5,951 nucleotides of DNA from Anaerolineae bacterium (GTDB lineage: Bacteria > Chloroflexota > Anaerolineae > B4-G1 > SLSP01): the NCBI GenBank assembly GCA_016934645.1, contig JAFGSL010000123.1:1-5951 (forward strand). The letters are read 5' to 3'. The translations under genes were made by a program, and so were the position numbers. Positions within the stretch are counted from its first letter, which is position 1. Each line of letters opens with the position of its first letter. Of this stretch, positions 5,292 to 5,951 are shown piece after piece. The notes beneath the pieces were generated by a model. The model was not told the origin of the DNA and searched no databases. It saw nothing but the letters and a program-made list of their open reading frames with translations.

Positions 5292-5951
5292 ATGATTAAA
5301 GTAGCGGTTATTGGAGCTGGAAGTCTTACTTTTACGCGACGGTTGATGATGGATATTTTGGCCGTCCCGGAACTGCGGGATACAGAGTTTCGCTTTATGG
5401 ACATCAACCCGACGTACCTGGAGATGGTAACCAACGTCTGCCGTAAAATGATTGCGGATGCAGACATCCGCGCCGATAGCGGTGTCCCTGTCACGATTGT
5501 GCCCACACTCGACAAGCGTGAGGCGCTTACCGGTGTGGACTACGTGTTCTGCCTGGCGCGTGTGGGCGGATTGGAAGCGTTCCGCCACGATATCGAAATT
5601 CCGCTGAAGTACGGTGTGGATCAGTGCGTGGGCGATACGTTGGGGCCGGGTGGCATCTTCTACGCGCTACGCAGCATCCCCGTGCTGCTCGACATTGCCA
5701 AAGACATGCGTGAGGTTGCGCCGGGCGCGTTGCTGCTCAACTATTCCAATCCTATGGCGATGAACACCTGGGCTGTGCGACGCGCGGGTGGTGTGCCGGT
5801 CGTCGGGCTGTGCCACGGCGTCCAGGGCGGACATCACCAGATTGCGCAAGTGCTGGGCCTGCCGCAGGAGGAAGTGGACTTCATCTGCGCGGGCATCAAT
5901 CACCAGACGTGGTACATCCAGGTGACGCACAAGGGCAAGGATATGACGCCC
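5292..5951 (+). CDS. GH4 glycosidase, alpha-galactosidase/alpha-glucosidase-like, 3' end outside window
   Basis: Family 4 glycosidases hydrolyse glycosides by a redox-elimination mechanism using NAD+ and a divalent metal, usually Mn2+, in the cytoplasm. The 220 residues present are the N-terminal half of a family that is usually about 430-480 residues long. Visible motifs: NAD-binding VAVIGAGSLTF (G8-x-G10-S), D37 at the end of strand 2 (FMDINP), the signature DQCVGDTLGPGGIFYALR (110-127), NYSNPMAMN (N153), metal-ligand C174 in CHGVQGG, and H204 in GINHQTW. Cys174 matches the numbering of the metal-binding Cys in Thermotoga AglA as I recall it. The DTLGPGG-type signature favours the MelA/AglA branch over 6-phospho-beta-glucosidases, but alpha-glucuronidase or another specificity is possible without the C-terminal half. 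The start is set by a perfect AGGAGG. No sugar transporter or regulator is visible, though the gene could head an operon continuing past the window. Confidence 0.93.
   Translation, partial: MIKVAVIGAGSLTFTRRLMMDILAVPELRDTEFRFMDINPTYLEMVTNVCRKMIADADIRADSGVPVTIVPTLDKREALTGVDYVFCLARVGGLEAFRHDIEIPLKYGVDQCVGDTLGPGGIFYALRSIPVLLDIAKDMREVAPGALLLNYSNPMAMNTWAVRRAGGVPVVGLCHGVQGGHHQIAQVLGLPQEEVDFICAGINHQTWYIQVTHKGKDMTP

Overview
The window is about 6 kb of GC-rich bacterial DNA with five protein-coding genes, all on the + strand. Two of them are cut by the window edges: lon on the left and a family 4 glycosidase on the right. No rRNA, tRNA, CRISPR array, transposase or phage gene is visible. The gene content, the moderately high GC, a probable leaderless promoter and gaps filled with short tandem repeats would suit a Chloroflexota-like environmental bacterium. 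That placement is an inference from general character, not from a marker gene.

Layout: (1) 2-1975, an ATP-dependent LonA protease lacking only its N-terminal domain because the window starts inside the gene. It ends at a triple-frame stop cluster and a textbook intrinsic terminator (1998-2030). (2) 2094-2897, a beta-class DNA adenine methyltransferase with no restriction partner. A perfect TATAAT ends 7 nt before its ATG, so it is probably translated from a leaderless mRNA. (3) 2966-3982, a SAM-dependent methyltransferase that looks distantly related to the EgtD (histidine N-alpha-methyltransferase) family and carries an in-frame 12-bp repeat insertion. (4) 4079-5224, a PAPS-dependent sulfotransferase of the Sulfotransfer_3 type with an N-terminal hydrophobic segment and a terminator-like hairpin inside its early coding region. 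(5) 5292 to the window end, the N-terminal half of an NAD+/Mn2+-dependent GH4 glycosidase, most like alpha-galactosidase/alpha-glucosidase (MelA/AglA), with a strong Shine-Dalgarno site.

The genes do not form an obvious pathway. Lon and the DNA methyltransferase are separated by a terminator and have separate transcription. The next three genes have gaps of 68, 96 and 67 bp, and each gap holds its own short-period tandem repeat (9, 8 and 7 bp units). They could be read through from one promoter, but nothing in the sequence requires it. The most unusual features are the repeat-filled gaps, the in-frame 12-bp repeats, the leaderless start and the intragenic hairpin. I found no convincing new multi-gene defence or biosynthetic system.
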